This document shows positions 1-10,934 of a stretch of DNA of 64,000 nt, in pieces. This stretch comes from Narthecium ossifragum (Eukaryota; Streptophyta; Magnoliopsida; Dioscoreales; Nartheciaceae). Each line of letters starts with the position of its first letter. Within the stretch, counting starts at the first letter, position 1. A program made the position numbers and the translations under genes. The stretch is taken from positions 5,352,130-5,416,129 of the forward strand of contig OY986966.1 in the NCBI GenBank assembly GCA_963920575.1. The letters run 5' to 3'. The notes beneath the pieces were generated by a model. It had not been told where the DNA came from. It did not search any database and saw only the letters and a program-made list of their open reading frames with translations.

Positions 1-166
1 TTGAAAGCCAACTGTTCGCTTTTGCAGCTTGCTCGTCCTTGGAGGTGGCGGCCTCGTCCATCTTCATGGACTCGCCGTATAGAAACCCAGAAGACTCCTC
101 AGTCGACTCCGGCAACTCCAGTGACCACCTTCTAGAATCCGAGACTCCAGCAGCAGCTTCCCCCAT
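1..166 (-). CDS. Possible partial protein-coding exon, cut by window edge
   Basis: On the minus strand an open frame starts at an ATG at 164-166 and runs off the left edge, giving about 55 residues rich in Ser, Glu and Ala (it begins MGEAAAGVSDSRRWSLELPE). The composition looks like a disordered N-terminal segment of a host protein rather than retroelement coding. I do not recognise the family. The frame is also open for a few codons upstream, up to the LTR that begins at 200, so the LTR sits just 5' of this putative start and may have separated it from its promoter or upstream exons. It could equally be chance open sequence. Confidence 0.3.
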   Translation of the reverse strand, partial: MGEAAAGVSDSRRWSLELPESTEESSGFLYGESMKMDEAATSKDEQAAKANSWLS

Positions 167-199
167 CTTCAACTCAGTGGCCAGGTCGACGACACTATT

Positions 200-2691
200 T
201 GTCGCGCCCCGACCCGCGAAAGCCCAACCGGGCCGGGCGACGTGAACCAGAACCTACAAAACGCGAAAAAAGACGGCGAGGGTTCCCTCTAACCTATTGG
301 TCTCCCTAGCAATTCACCAAAAGCACCCTCAATTAAAAGACATTAATTTAACAACATCGAACCACAGATTTCAAGACCAAAGTGTTTAATATACATATCC
401 TCGGAGAGGGGAAGATCCAAATACAACATTACTCCCGTAGGAGACTAACTAACCAAAGGTAAAAGCAGTAAACGATCACCACCTCTCAATGTCCACCAGG
501 CGCCGCCGCACCGCCGACCAACTGCCCGGTAGGGGCCACAGAAGAAGAACTGACGGCTACACCTGCAAAACGTAGCCCGAGTAGGTGTGAGCACTAAGCT
601 CAGTAGTGTTCTACACTACGACACACAGAAGGAAGAGGGAAACGCAACAGTGCCGCCCACAAGCAGAACCTGGGTGTATACAGGGGTCTCATAACCCCAC
701 CGCGTGTCCCTGAGGCCCACGATCATGGTCTTCCAGCCGGGCTGGTCACATGTCAGGTCACACTCAGTAGCAGGAAACAACACTGCTGACTCTCAACAGG
801 ACACTGAACACTGTTTGGTGGGAAAAGACACCACTGAGTAGGCAACTCCTCTACTCAAGAGTTTTAAGAACACCGGACACCGGCTACAACTCAGATCCTA
901 CTCGAGGCCGACACGACCTCTACAATCATCAAGCAACAAGTGTACCAGTCCTCTAGGCCTATCATCGAATCGACTGGACACCACCATTCGAACCGGGTCC
1001 AAACTACCCAACCCCGGTCCTAGGGCTAAGTCCGAGCTTCCAGCCTCGGGACGGCGACCCACAGATCACCCATGCCTTAACCAATGCAACTAATGCACAA
1101 AACAACAACGTATGCTATGACATACACAAACAGGAGATAGCCATGCAACAGTATGATAAGGCATCATAAAAGTCAACTGGATCGCTGCAGCGGTACTACC
1201 GACCGCTGCCAGCCGATCTGCAGCGGATCCCGGCATTACGACGGTACCGCGACCGTCAACCGCGAACTCCTGCAACAGGAAACAACCCCAAAAACGATGA
1301 TGAACAGTAAACAATATAATATTATACTCCGAAATATAATATTATATTCAAAACACCCAAAACCTCTACTTAGGGGCTAATTGATCCCGTCGATCCGACA
1401 TCCAAACGACGTCGGATTCAAGATCCAACTTAGCCATCAGTAGGTGTACATACCAGGATCAACTAATCCAAAGTCCATAATCATCCAACGGTTGGATTAA
1501 CGGAAAAACACCAATCAAAACCGCTAATCAAACTAACTTACCAGTTAATTGCTGCAACGCAGCCCTCCAGTAATCAATTCATAACAAATCGTAGGAAAAT
1601 CGGAAAATTATGAAATGAGTTGGGTTAGAGAGTAGATTCAAAAATCTACAACTCGTATGTTCATCACAACCCAAGATCATGTACGTACCGACCGGAAAAC
1701 TCGCCGCAAGCCGGCTGTTCTTCAAGAACAGCAGAAACCAGAAAATCCGAGCTTAATCGTGCATAAATCCGACTAAGATCTCAACCAAAGCTTATGAAAT
1801 CTATATCAGAAATTCTAGTAGGCATGAGGAAACCAACAAAACAAAGAGCAAGAAGATCCAACGGCTAGATCTAGAGAAACCCACTAAAGAACACATGTAA
1901 GTAGAAGAACCTACCGAAGAACGCTTTCCTCGGCTGATCCCTCGTAACCAGTCACCAACAAGCCTCCAAACCACACCAGGAGCCTTCCTCTCGTTGCCAC
2001 GAATCCAATGAGCCTTAGAACATCCAAAATGATGGCCGGAGGAGGGAGAAAGGGAGAGAGGAAGATGGCTGCCGGAAAAACAGGGGAAGAGAACCGTCGG
2101 GAGAGAAGAAAAGAGGAAGGAAGAAGAAGAAGGAAGAAGGAGGAGGAGAAAAGGAGAAAAGGAGAAAAGGGGGAGGGGACAGCCGGAAAAGAGGGGAGAA
2201 AGTGAAAGGAGGGGAGGGAAAGTCCTCTCCTTCTGACAGGAGAGAGCGACGGCCAAAGGCGGCCGTCCTCGCGAAGCAGAAAAGCCACCGACGCCGAGTC
2301 CGATCGATCGCTCCAAGGAGCGATCGATCGCTCACGCCCTGGATCGATCCAACACCAAGTCGGATCGATCCAACACAGGCTGAATCGATCCAACACCAAG
2401 TCGGATCGATCCGAGCGGGTCAAAAACCCACCGACTCGCTCACGAGTCCGATCGATCGCTCCTTCGAGCGATCGATCGCTCAAGGGCCGTAAGCTGCCCA
2501 AAAGCAAGCTTCCGCGCGCCCGAGCTGGGATCTTCCGATCCCGGGTCCACCTAGTCATTCTAAACAAACACTAACACAAACAAGGCCAGTGTGTGCACAC
2601 GCGGGTGTGAAACAAACCAACAATGCGCAATTTACCAAATTGCCCTTGCAGTCTACAACGAGCCACAGGGGTAGAGGGACAGGTCCTCACA
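200..2691 (-). mobile_element. LTR of Ty3/gypsy retrotransposon family A (copy 1)
   Basis: The 2492-bp unit begins TGTCGCGCCCCGACCCGCG and ends GGACAGGTCCTCACA on the plus strand, so it reads TGTGAGG...GCGACA on the minus strand with TG/CA ends. Two other copies of the same family lie at 31854-34122 and 54691-56962. Family membership is shown by the shared ends, a shared stretch about 100 bp inside the start, and a shared block about PCR-sized near the middle. The adjoining 2692-3545 region encodes gypsy integrase on the minus strand, so this is the 3' LTR of a truncated element. It contains a GATCGATC-rich cluster (2300-2480) and an almost pure purine tract (2029-2220). Confidence 0.85.
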
Positions 2692-3545
2692 TCCTAATAC
2701 CCTTAAAGGAAATCTCGTCCCGAGATTCGATAAGGGTAGGGCTCGGAACAACAAAGCAGCTACACTAGAAGACAGGACAAGAGGTACCTCGAGAAGAAAA
2801 CAACTGCGGAAACTCCTGCCGCATGCGCGCCTCGCGCTCCCAAGTCTTCTCCTCGGTGCCTCTGTGCCTTCAGAGTACCTTGACCAAGGGAATCGTCTTG
2901 CCCCGCAAGACCTGATCCCTTCGGTCAAGTACCCGAACCGGCTGCTCAACAAAGCTCGCGTCTGCCTCAAGCTCAATGTCATCCACCCTGATGACATGAG
3001 ACGGGTCTGGGTGATACCTCCTCAGCATCGACACATGGAAAGTCGGGTGCACAGCAGACATGTGCTGAGGAAGATCCAGGCAGTAAGCTACCTCGCCGAC
3101 CCTCTCTAGGATCTCGAACGGCCCGACAAACCTCGGCGCCAACTTACCACCTCTGCCAAACCTGACGAAAACCTATGTACGGCGATGCTCGCAAGAACAC
3201 TCGGTCGCCAACTGCAAACTCCAACGGTCGTCGCCTCTGATCTGCATAACTCTTCTGCCGGCTCTGAGCCGTCAGAAGCCTCTGCCTGATCTGCACTAAC
3301 CTCTTTGTCGACCGCCTGACGATGTCTGGACCGGTGAGTGAAGCCTCTCCAACCTATGTCCAGCACACTGGGGAATGACACGGCCTACCGTACAACGACT
3401 CGAAAGGTGCTACTCCAAGACTGGACTGGTAGTTGTTGTTGTAGGCGAACTCCACCAAGGGAACGTGCTCCTCCCAGCTGCCTCCTGCATCGAGGACACA
3501 TGCTCTCAGCATATCCTCCAAGATCTGCATCGAGGACATAGCTCC
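2692..3545 (-). pseudogene. Ty3/gypsy pol remnant: integrase C-terminus and chromo-like tail
   Basis: Minus-strand frames contain pieces of a gypsy polyprotein. 3354-3539 holds the end of the integrase core (LEDMLRACVLDAGGSWEEH, then FAYNNNYQSSLGVAPFESL and YGRPC). 3106-3300 holds the post-core linker in a shifted frame. 2870-3142 holds the tail with the hallmark [18 protein letters not shown] and [15 protein letters not shown]. Frames change at least twice, so the gene is broken. Reverse transcriptase, protease and gag are absent, so only the last few hundred codons survive before the 3' LTR. Identification of the domain is firm; no function is expected. Confidence 0.85.
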
Positions 3546-3606
3546 TCTTCTTTGCCATTGCTTCTACCTTTCCCTCCTCATTAGATGCTGATGGGACACG
3601 AAAAGT

Positions 3607-6050
3607 GTCACGACTTAACGCGCCCGATCAAAATTACAAATTTATAATCGAACTACTAACTTTTTTGGGGTAGCTAGAGGTGAGTTCGAGTCGAATCCAC
3701 AGTACGTATGGAAACAATTAAACCACTAGGCCTAATCTAAGTATTCCTACAAGGATAATAAAATAGATTGTTTTTGGGTTTTATGATATGGTAACTAAGA
3801 AAGCATGTAAATGATTCAAGGGATAGAGAGAGGTCCTAGGGAATCCCAATCCGAATTAGGCTTAATCGTAGCTTTCTAATGGATCAAGATGTGCAATCCT
3901 ATCGAGGCACTACAATATCGACTACCTTGTGGCTAGCAAAGGTCATCGCTAATGAATATCTTGGTAAGGACTATCCGTTGCAATGGGTCTATGCTAGAAA
4001 GTCGATGATCGAAGCTTCGATCATCGCTAACGAAAAGTCGGGTCAGGATCATCTCGTCGTAAGAAATTGGGTTGTATGGAAAATGATAATGGATCGAGGT
4101 GGTTCTAACACATCGCATCCAATACATTAGAAAGATGGAATGGAGGTTAGGTTAGATGTGAATTGGGGTGGTTCTAGCACCTACATGCCCTAACCTACAG
4201 TCAATACTCCTTTCAACGCAAATGGCCATGGTTCTAGCATAGCCTACTCATTGGGGAATATCAACAAACAGCTATTGGGTACAAGGTTCTAGCTTATGCA
4301 TACAAAGGAATCCATCCATTCAACATTAGAATCTAACTACAAAGATAGACATGAAGAACGAATCCATACAACTTGTCTCATAAGGATTACATCATCCAAA
4401 TCCAAATAAAACTACAAAGAAAAACCTTAATACATCATGGTATTCCACTAGGATAGGAGGTTAGCTACTCATCTTCAAGGTTGGAGATGTTGAAGAGAGT
4501 TGGATCATCCTTCTCTTCTTCAATCCCTTCCCTTGGAGGTGAGAGCTCTCCTCTTTCCCAAGCTAGGGCTGCCCCTTTCCTTGGCCTCCAACCCTCCAAA
4601 AAGAATCCCCTAATTAGAGCCATAAGTTTGGTATTTATAGCCCTCAAGCTTCTCCTCTTTGGATTAAATCTGGGCTCTTCATTTTGCCCTCCTGGCAAGG
4701 AAAGATCGAGATCGATCTTTTCATCTCGTAGTTGGCTACGCCCCGAAGAAGATCGATCTTCTATAGGGAGAGGATCGATCTTTTAAATTGTTGCTCTCTG
4801 CCACTGTTCCTGCATAGAAAAAATCGATCTTCATATTCTATGAAGATCGATCTTTTAATTCATAAAATTCTCCATAAACTAGACTTCCAAAGCTTTCCAA
4901 TCATATATGGCACATCATCTGGTTCTTCCTGAACAGATACAATTTAATTTTCGAAGTTGACCCATGTACTTAAATGTGTCCGAATAGACTCGTTTTCACT
5001 CCAAACTTGATCTAATTCTTGTTGAGGGCTATTGTACCTAAAATACTATGAAGATTATTAGAAATACCTTGCTCGAAGACTAACAAAGGTAAATTAAGGA
5101 GTTAATTTGTGTATTTTTCACGTCTCATCATATGCCTGCTCGGGACCTTGTGCAACCCCTTCCTTCATTTGTTTGTCTTGGTTGGATTGCCCACGGAGTT
5201 CCTCTTCCGCTTTGTGATTGAGCTGGGAAATGATAGTGGGGGAACGTCTTCGATGCTCTGGTGGGCGGCTACAGTCTCCACTCGTGTAGGCATCTTCATT
5301 TTCCTTTCCAGCGATGCAGTTTCCTTTTCAGCCCTAGTGAGCTTGGACTTTATTGTCGTCAAGCTCCCCTTTGTAGTGATGCATCATGTCATCTAGTAGG
5401 ACATGGTCCTGCTTAACGTCTGAAAGCTTAAGGAAGTGGGCGAACAGAGTCTTGTGGATGATTTCTAGGTATACATCCGCAACGTGAAGCTGTGCAGCCT
5501 CCTTAATCTTGGATGCAAAACACCTGCCTTGAACGGTGTACCGCCCGTCTCGGATGAGTCGAGGCCACATTTCCTTGCAGGTTATGCAAAGCCCAAGTGT
5601 TATAAGGAGGCGCAATGGTAGAAGTGACAAACACGCGTGTAATACAATACACACGTAAATGTGACAAACTGGAGCAAAATGCACGCATAAAATGCACGTG
5701 TAGAATATGATATGCGCGTAAAATTGTCATACAAACGCGTAAAATCAACGAGTAAAACATACACATAAAATGCACACGTGAAAAAAATGTGTGCTTAAAA
5801 TCGACAAATAAACACGCGCAAAAGCTACGCGTAAAATATATGCATAAAATATGATATGCGTGTAAAATAGACAATCAAGCGTAAAACATATGACTGAAAT
5901 GTATGCATAAAAATACATACATTTGAATATGATACATGCGTGAAAGGATAAGTGTGTGCATATAAACTGAAAGGATATCAGTAAAATGCACGCATAAAAT
6001 GCATACATTTGAATATGATACGTGCACGAATATAAACTGTAATAATTTGT
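3607..6050. repeat. Degenerate LTR-like debris, no intact gene
   Basis: A TGTCACGACTTAACGCGCC start at 3607 resembles another LTR edge and is followed by non-coding sequence with a GTCGAATCCACAG string typical of plant LTRs. 4700-4860 carries several GATCGATCTT motifs like those of LTR family A. Minus-strand open frames at 5165-5680 have a coiled, charged composition suggestive of a decayed retroelement gag but no domain I recognise. The far end was not located, so the limits are approximate. Confidence 0.4.
5600..6035. repeat. Degenerate GCGTAAAAT motif array
   Basis: About twenty loose copies of a word like ACGCGTAAAAT, GCATAAAATG or CGTGTAAAAT occur in a roughly 430-bp stretch, spaced irregularly at about 15-30 nt. 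Adjacent short words (ATATGATATG, CACACG) recur as well. It reads as a decayed short tandem repeat. No gene was seen in it. Confidence 0.5.
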
Positions 6051-6775
6051 TCATCTATTTGGGCAGAGAAAGGATGGCGGGGAGAGAACAAAATGTGAAC
6101 AAATTTTTTTTGCTAAAATATGCACAAAATTCAAGTTTCTACTTCCTTTAGGAAATGTGGAGATTAAACCCTTTCGGATATAGGGACATGAAAAGAATTG
6201 AAATGCCAAAAAGATATCTTGGAAAGGAGTGGGCTTCGATTCATCATGAGGTCCTCTTTCGCGACACAGCAACATCTCCACGGCCTTCTCCATGGCCGTG
6301 GCGAGTAGGCTCTCCATGGCGTTTTCCGTCATCGTTGCTCGGGAAAACAGGGACGGTGAGGTAGGAGAGAGCGGAGAGAGTCGACGGCGAGATCGGAGAG
6401 AACATAGAAAGAGAGAGGCGTCGATGAGATCGGAGAGAACGGATGCGACGAAGAAAACCCCTTTTGGATTGGAAAATATGCATTGAGTCTGGTATTGTGC
6501 GCGCTTAAAACTTCCGTACGCGACCGTAAGTTATTTCTGCATACCGTACCATGAGCGAATGACATTGCGTCACATGGAGGCGAATCGCCTTATCGACCAC
6601 TTCAAACGTCACGTGTTTTTTTATTTTATTTTTGAATTCAAACACGCGTCATGTGGGTGCGTCAGGAGACTTATATGGTGAAACGTAATTGTTTGATATC
6701 CATGCCATGCCGCGACTGGGAAAAGAGATGGACAATGCGGGTATTTTTAAGATTTTGGGCCCTGTTTTACAAGTA
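6051..6775. other. Intergenic, no confident gene
   Basis: A minus-strand open frame of 93 codons (6051-6332) starts MTENAMESLLATAMEKAVEM, and purine-rich GAGAGA sequence follows at 6360-6440. Neither resembles a known family. The last nine bases (6767-6775, TTACAAGTA) are the left target duplication of MULE-1. Confidence 0.4.
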
Positions 6776-7350
6776 GGGTGCGGCTATCCGCACCACCGTT
6801 TCGACTCAACACACCACATTTACTCTACACACCCCAGCCCAAGTTTGAAAACCCCAAGTTTCACTCAACACACCACACAAAATAAATGTACTTACCTAAA
6901 CTACCCTCAAACCCCACACCACACTAAACCCTAAACCCTAAACAAAACCCAAAATACCTACACTACCCCTCAGCCCACTCCAGCCCCTACCTTCTTCCCC
7001 TCTTCTACCGAGACTTCCTCCCTCCCTCTTCTACCGAAGTCTCTCCCTCTCTTCACTCTCCCGACCATCTCCCTCCACCTTCCCAGTTGTGTGTCTCGCG
7101 AACGTTGCCAGCCTCCCTACACCCGCGGCAGAGCCTCGCCGGCGAGCTACCCACGCCTCCGTCAAGTCCGTCGAGTGAGAACCGTCGAGTGAGGTGAGGG
7201 GACAAGTGAGTTTTTCATTTCTTGTTGCATGAAATGCATTTTCTTTGCATACCTAGCATTGGTTTTGCAGCATTGTTCTCCGAATGCGTTTTTTTTCAAG
7301 GTTTTCAAATTTTTCCAATGGGTTCCGACCTTTCAGTTTTATACGTATCA

Positions 7351-7561
7351 ATCGGTACAAGACAACCGAATGATTCTCTATAATATCGGTACATAGTCAC
7401 CGATAGTATAGGATTGTTGATCGGTACATAGGTACCGATCAATACGTTTGTTGCTGTATAGAAAAGACCTTGTTCGGTATCATGGTACCGATATTCTTTG
7501 AAAACTATCGGTAACTTACTACCGCTATGTATGCTTTATTACCGGTACTTAGGTACCGTTA
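7351..7561. repeat. Palindrome array A (6 units, about 35-nt period)
   Basis: Six imperfect inverted repeats of about 20 nt start near 7351, 7385, 7420, 7473, 7507 and 7540. The best unit, at 7420, is ATCGGTACATAGGTACCGAT with 8-nt arms and a 4-nt loop. Spacing is 34, 35, 53, 34 and 33 nt. The array lies upstream of the mobile domain gene, between the terminal repeat and the first coding exon. It is not explained by either gene. Confidence 0.85.
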
Positions 7562-7635
7562 AGAACGTTTAATTGCCAGTATATGGATACAGAAACACTC
7601 TACTAATCTTTGCATTTCTTTTTCAAAACAGTTAA

Positions 7636-8840
7636 ATGGTTCATCCAAGGGGAAAAGCACCCGCCGGAGCCTCTTCATCTTCGGCGGCCTCGACATCTTC
7701 ATCGGCCCGCGTGACCGGCCGACGGCCTCAGCTAGGAGGAGGAGAGCGTTTCCTGAGGAGATTCAAGAGGAGATCCCAGAGGATGCCTTGATGGTTGCTG
7801 GCCCTGGTGAAGAGGAAGAGGTGTCTGACGACGAGGCACCCATCCCTGGTGGGCCTGTTGACCGGTCGGTTTTGACGGAGTTCAAAACACACGTGGCATA
7901 TCGGATATGGGCTGGAGCGGTAAAAAAAGACTGAGTTTTTTTTTATATCATGCCGTGTTTATATCAAAGTCTGCTCACTTTTCCCCTTCTCAACGTAGGA
8001 GCGTGGGTCACTAAAAATTTATACGCATGGGCTGTCCACTTCGAAATGGGACGGCATCGAACGGCAAGACTTTAAGAATGCCGTGGAGGCCACCGGTCTA
8101 GCAAATCTGACGGTGTGTTCTTACAAGACTATAAGCAGTGCCCTGGTGTCGGCGTTCGTCGAGAGGTGGCACCCGGAGACGAACACGTTCCACCTGCCCT
8201 GTGGAGAGATGACGATAACTTTGGGTGACCTGAGCTGTATACTGGGCATCCCCGTCGCCGGTAGGCCGCTTGAAGAGTGCAAGCTGAAAGTCTCCCAGCT
8301 GAAAGCGCTTATGAAGGTTCATTTGGGAGTCAGTGAAGCAGAGGCCGCGAGCCAGTTGGATGGGAGAGGGCTGTCAGTCAGTATGACCTGGCTGAGGAGA
8401 GAGTGCACTCTCCGCAAGGTCGGCCTGGAGTGCTCTGTCAAGGCATACATTATGTATCTGCTGGGTTGCACCCTTTTTTGCGACAAGTCGGGGTCGAGGT
8501 TCACGTGTCCTGCCTTTCTGCCCTCACGGACTTGGATACCGTGTGTGAGTATGCGTGGGGTGCCGCCGGCCTCGTCTACCTCTATCGCATGCTTGGCTCT
8601 GCCAGTCGATGGGGGACAAGGGCAATTGGCGGATACTTGACTCTGGTGGAGGTGCGTACTTTTAAAACATCTGCTTTGTGATATAATACCAATAATTGTG
8701 ACTGATCCACATTTTTTAAATCAATGCAGGCATGGATATATGATCACCTCCCGGTAATTATAAAGCCACAGCCCGACCCAGAATACACGGTTGACGCGCC
8801 AACTGCTCTTGCGTGGCTGGATCACAAAGATCCAGGTTAG
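7636..8840 (+). pseudogene. Plant mobile domain (PMD, PF10536-type) gene in MULE-1, frameshifted
   Basis: Three exons fit GT-AG rules: 7636-7919, 7999-8651 and 8730-8840. The encoded protein matches the plant mobile domain (aminotransferase-like/MAIN family): FKTHVAYRIWAGA joins ERGSLKIYTHGLSTSKWDG, then SAFVERWHPETNTFHLPCGE, LGDLSCILGIPVAGRPL, and after exon 3 AWIYDHLPV. The domain is a plant family found both in host MAIN-like proteins and in transposons. Two lesions are visible. The ATG at 7636 is out of frame with the acidic segment (FPEEIQEEIPEDAL), implying a one-base change near 7735. The frame shifts again near 8500, where CDKSGSR should run into VHVSCLSALTDLD. The copy is therefore probably inactive, though the splice sites look intact. 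Confidence 0.8.
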
Positions 8841-8861
8841 GATCCGGAAATGGCTCTGCTA

Positions 8862-8962
8862 CAATGTATGGACGTGTTTCCAATGTATAGACGTGTTATC
8901 AATGTATGGATGTGTTTACAATGTATAGACGTGTTATCAATGTATGGATATGTTTACAATGT
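8862..8962. repeat. 19-bp tandem repeat, about 5 copies
   Basis: Copies alternate between CAATGTATGGACGTGTTT and CAATGTATAGACGTGTTAT forms with a 19-bp step, immediately after the PMD stop codon, in the 3' region between the two convergent MULE-1 genes. Confidence 0.75.
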
Positions 8963-9011
8963 AGAATTAAACCTCCCTCCCAAATACTCTTTTTTTTATC
9001 AAGTACGCAAC

Positions 9012-9189
9012 TATCGGTACCCAAGTACCGTTAACAACCAATATACATATCGGTACCATACTACCGGATGTATACCCGACACTATCGGTGCTTAGATACC
9101 GTTACAAAGCCAATCAAGTAAAACAAACACTGTTTCGGTACTCACACTTCCGAACATTGAAGCATTTTATCGGTACTATGCTACCGATA
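9012..9189. repeat. Palindrome array B (5 units)
   Basis: Units start near 9013, 9048, 9083, 9133 and 9168, for example ATCGGTACCATACTACCGGA and ATCGGTACTATGCTACCGAT. Spacing is 35, 35, 50 and 35 nt, nearly the pattern of array A (34, 35, 53, 34). The array lies between the convergent genes, and its last units are read through by the 3' end of the transposase frame. Confidence 0.85.
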
Positions 9190-10884
9190 CAACCACATGC
9201 GAACTTATGTGCACATGGCAAGCCATGTGTGCGTCGGATTGTACAACCACATGCGAACTTATCCGCACCGATCTCATTGGCCCTCTCAGATTCTTTTTGA
9301 ACTATTAAAAGAGCACTCTTTGAAATGAAGCCTCGTAGCTCCTTGAAGATGGCCGGCTTGAAACTGTGATGCACAATGTATTTGCTCTTCTCAAAGGAGG
9401 CTTTGATATCACAGTGTTGCAGCTCAAGCATGGAGTGAATAGTAGCCCACGATGTGTCAAAACTGCAGCTGGATGCCCAGAGATGCCTCTTTAACTTGGC
9501 ATGTGCACTCTCTACCCTGTTTGTAGTGTGATTGCCAAAATGCATATATTCGTCAGTCCAAGCACTGACGAACAATTCTTTGAAGCCATCCAGCCACGAT
9601 TCCCGAACATATTTAGAAGCTGCTGGGTAACCGCAAAAAGATGTCTCTAGTGTCTCCAAGTGTTTCTTGTACTCCTCCTCGGTAGATGCAGTTACAACCA
9701 ATTTCCACATTGTCATAAACAAGTCGGCTTTATCTGCAGTTTCGAAAATGTGTTTGCAGCTGAGCTCTACGTTCTTTTGGATATGCCATCTACATAGCAT
9801 GCTTTTGGACTCCGGAAAGACCGAGCTGATAGCGTTCATCAAAGCCAGTTCTCGGTCTGTCACCACAACGCGTGGCATTGGGCATCTTTCCAACAATGTC
9901 CTTAATATTTTCAAAGCCCATGTGTACCTGTCCTTCTTCTCACACTCCATGTAGGCAAAAGCTGCGGTGAATGTCATACTCGTCGACGTGACGCCAACAA
10001 TCTCTAGCAGTGGAAGTCGATATCTATTGGTATTGTAGGTGCAATCCATAATCAACACCTCGGGAAATGCACGGACTAAATCAATAGACACAGGGTGTGC
10101 CCAGAATACGTCCCTCACAGCGTCTGTGTCTTCTCGAACCGTATGATACTCAACGTTTCCAAACTCATTTAGATGCTTCAATAGTTGCTGCATCTCTGAT
10201 CTCCCAGTCTTTTCAATCACCCTATTCCTTTGGCGTACATTGTAGATGGTCTTCATGGTGGATACGTTTTCAGGATCTTGTTGCTTTATAGTGTTCAGGA
10301 TTTGCCGTGGCTTCACTAGGTTTGCTGACATCGTAACCACCATATCATTTTGTTCAGCAGATAATCTTCCCGCGAACGAGTGACCCTCGAGGTGATCCGC
10401 ATGGGAGTGATTGTGGACTCCGCAAATAACTCTTAGCATCCAATCATCATCAGATACAAGCTTCACACCCTGAAGCTTGAAAGGACATCCACACTTCTTC
10501 GTCTCGGAGTCGACGGATTTTTTCTTTCGATTGGCAAATTTTTTCTTCCCGCTATCATCTTTCTTCACAGTTTTTCGATACTCTCCACTGCGCTCACATG
10601 CCAAGGTAATCCTCGGCTTTCTACCACACCCCCCGGCCTCTAAATTCTTTGTCACAATCACCAGCCCATTCTGCCTCCCAACTGTCTGTACCCATTGGAC
10701 AAGTGCTTGTCGACTTTGAAATATCTATAACCAAACAATAAGAATTATGTTAATGAAGTTTAGACCTAGTTGTCGTCCAGCAAGATATAGCGATTAAACA
10801 ACATACCGTACTGGTCGTGAATTTCAAGGTGTAGTCGTGAGTAATTATAGCTCCTACACCGCTCGCATCAGTAGAAACATGCTC
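9114..10884 (-). CDS. MULE transposase (MuDR/FAR1-like) of MULE-1
   Basis: The main exon is 9114-10724, preceded by an exon at 10807-10884 (GT-AG); earlier 5' exons are not resolved. The order of motifs is: an N-terminal segment with FQSRQALVQWV and a zinc-binding WRKY/GCM1-like region (CGCPFKLQG ... VICGVHNHSHADH); the DDE core with first Asp in LIMDCTYNTNRY, second Asp in VVTDRELAL and Glu in NRVESAHAKL; then a SWIM motif CGCTIRRTHGLPCAH. All catalytic residues expected in MULE transposases are present. The family catalyses cut-and-paste transposition in the nucleus. After the SWIM motif the frame runs through a partial repeat of KFACGC into palindrome array B, so the native C-terminus is missing or replaced. 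The gene is convergent with the PMD gene. Confidence 0.88.
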
Positions 10885-10934
10885 CTGAATGTAAGCAAAG
10901 AGTTAGTAAGGTAGGTAGCCAACACTGTGTTCAC

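Noticed and set aside
6051..6332. 93-codon minus-strand frame starting MTENAMESLL
   Set aside because: No family resemblance, no clear splice partners, and surrounded by repeats.
6922..6945. Telomere-type CCCTAAA repeats
   Set aside because: Only two to three units inside MULE-1 near its left end; too short for an interstitial telomere, more likely a telo-box-like word.
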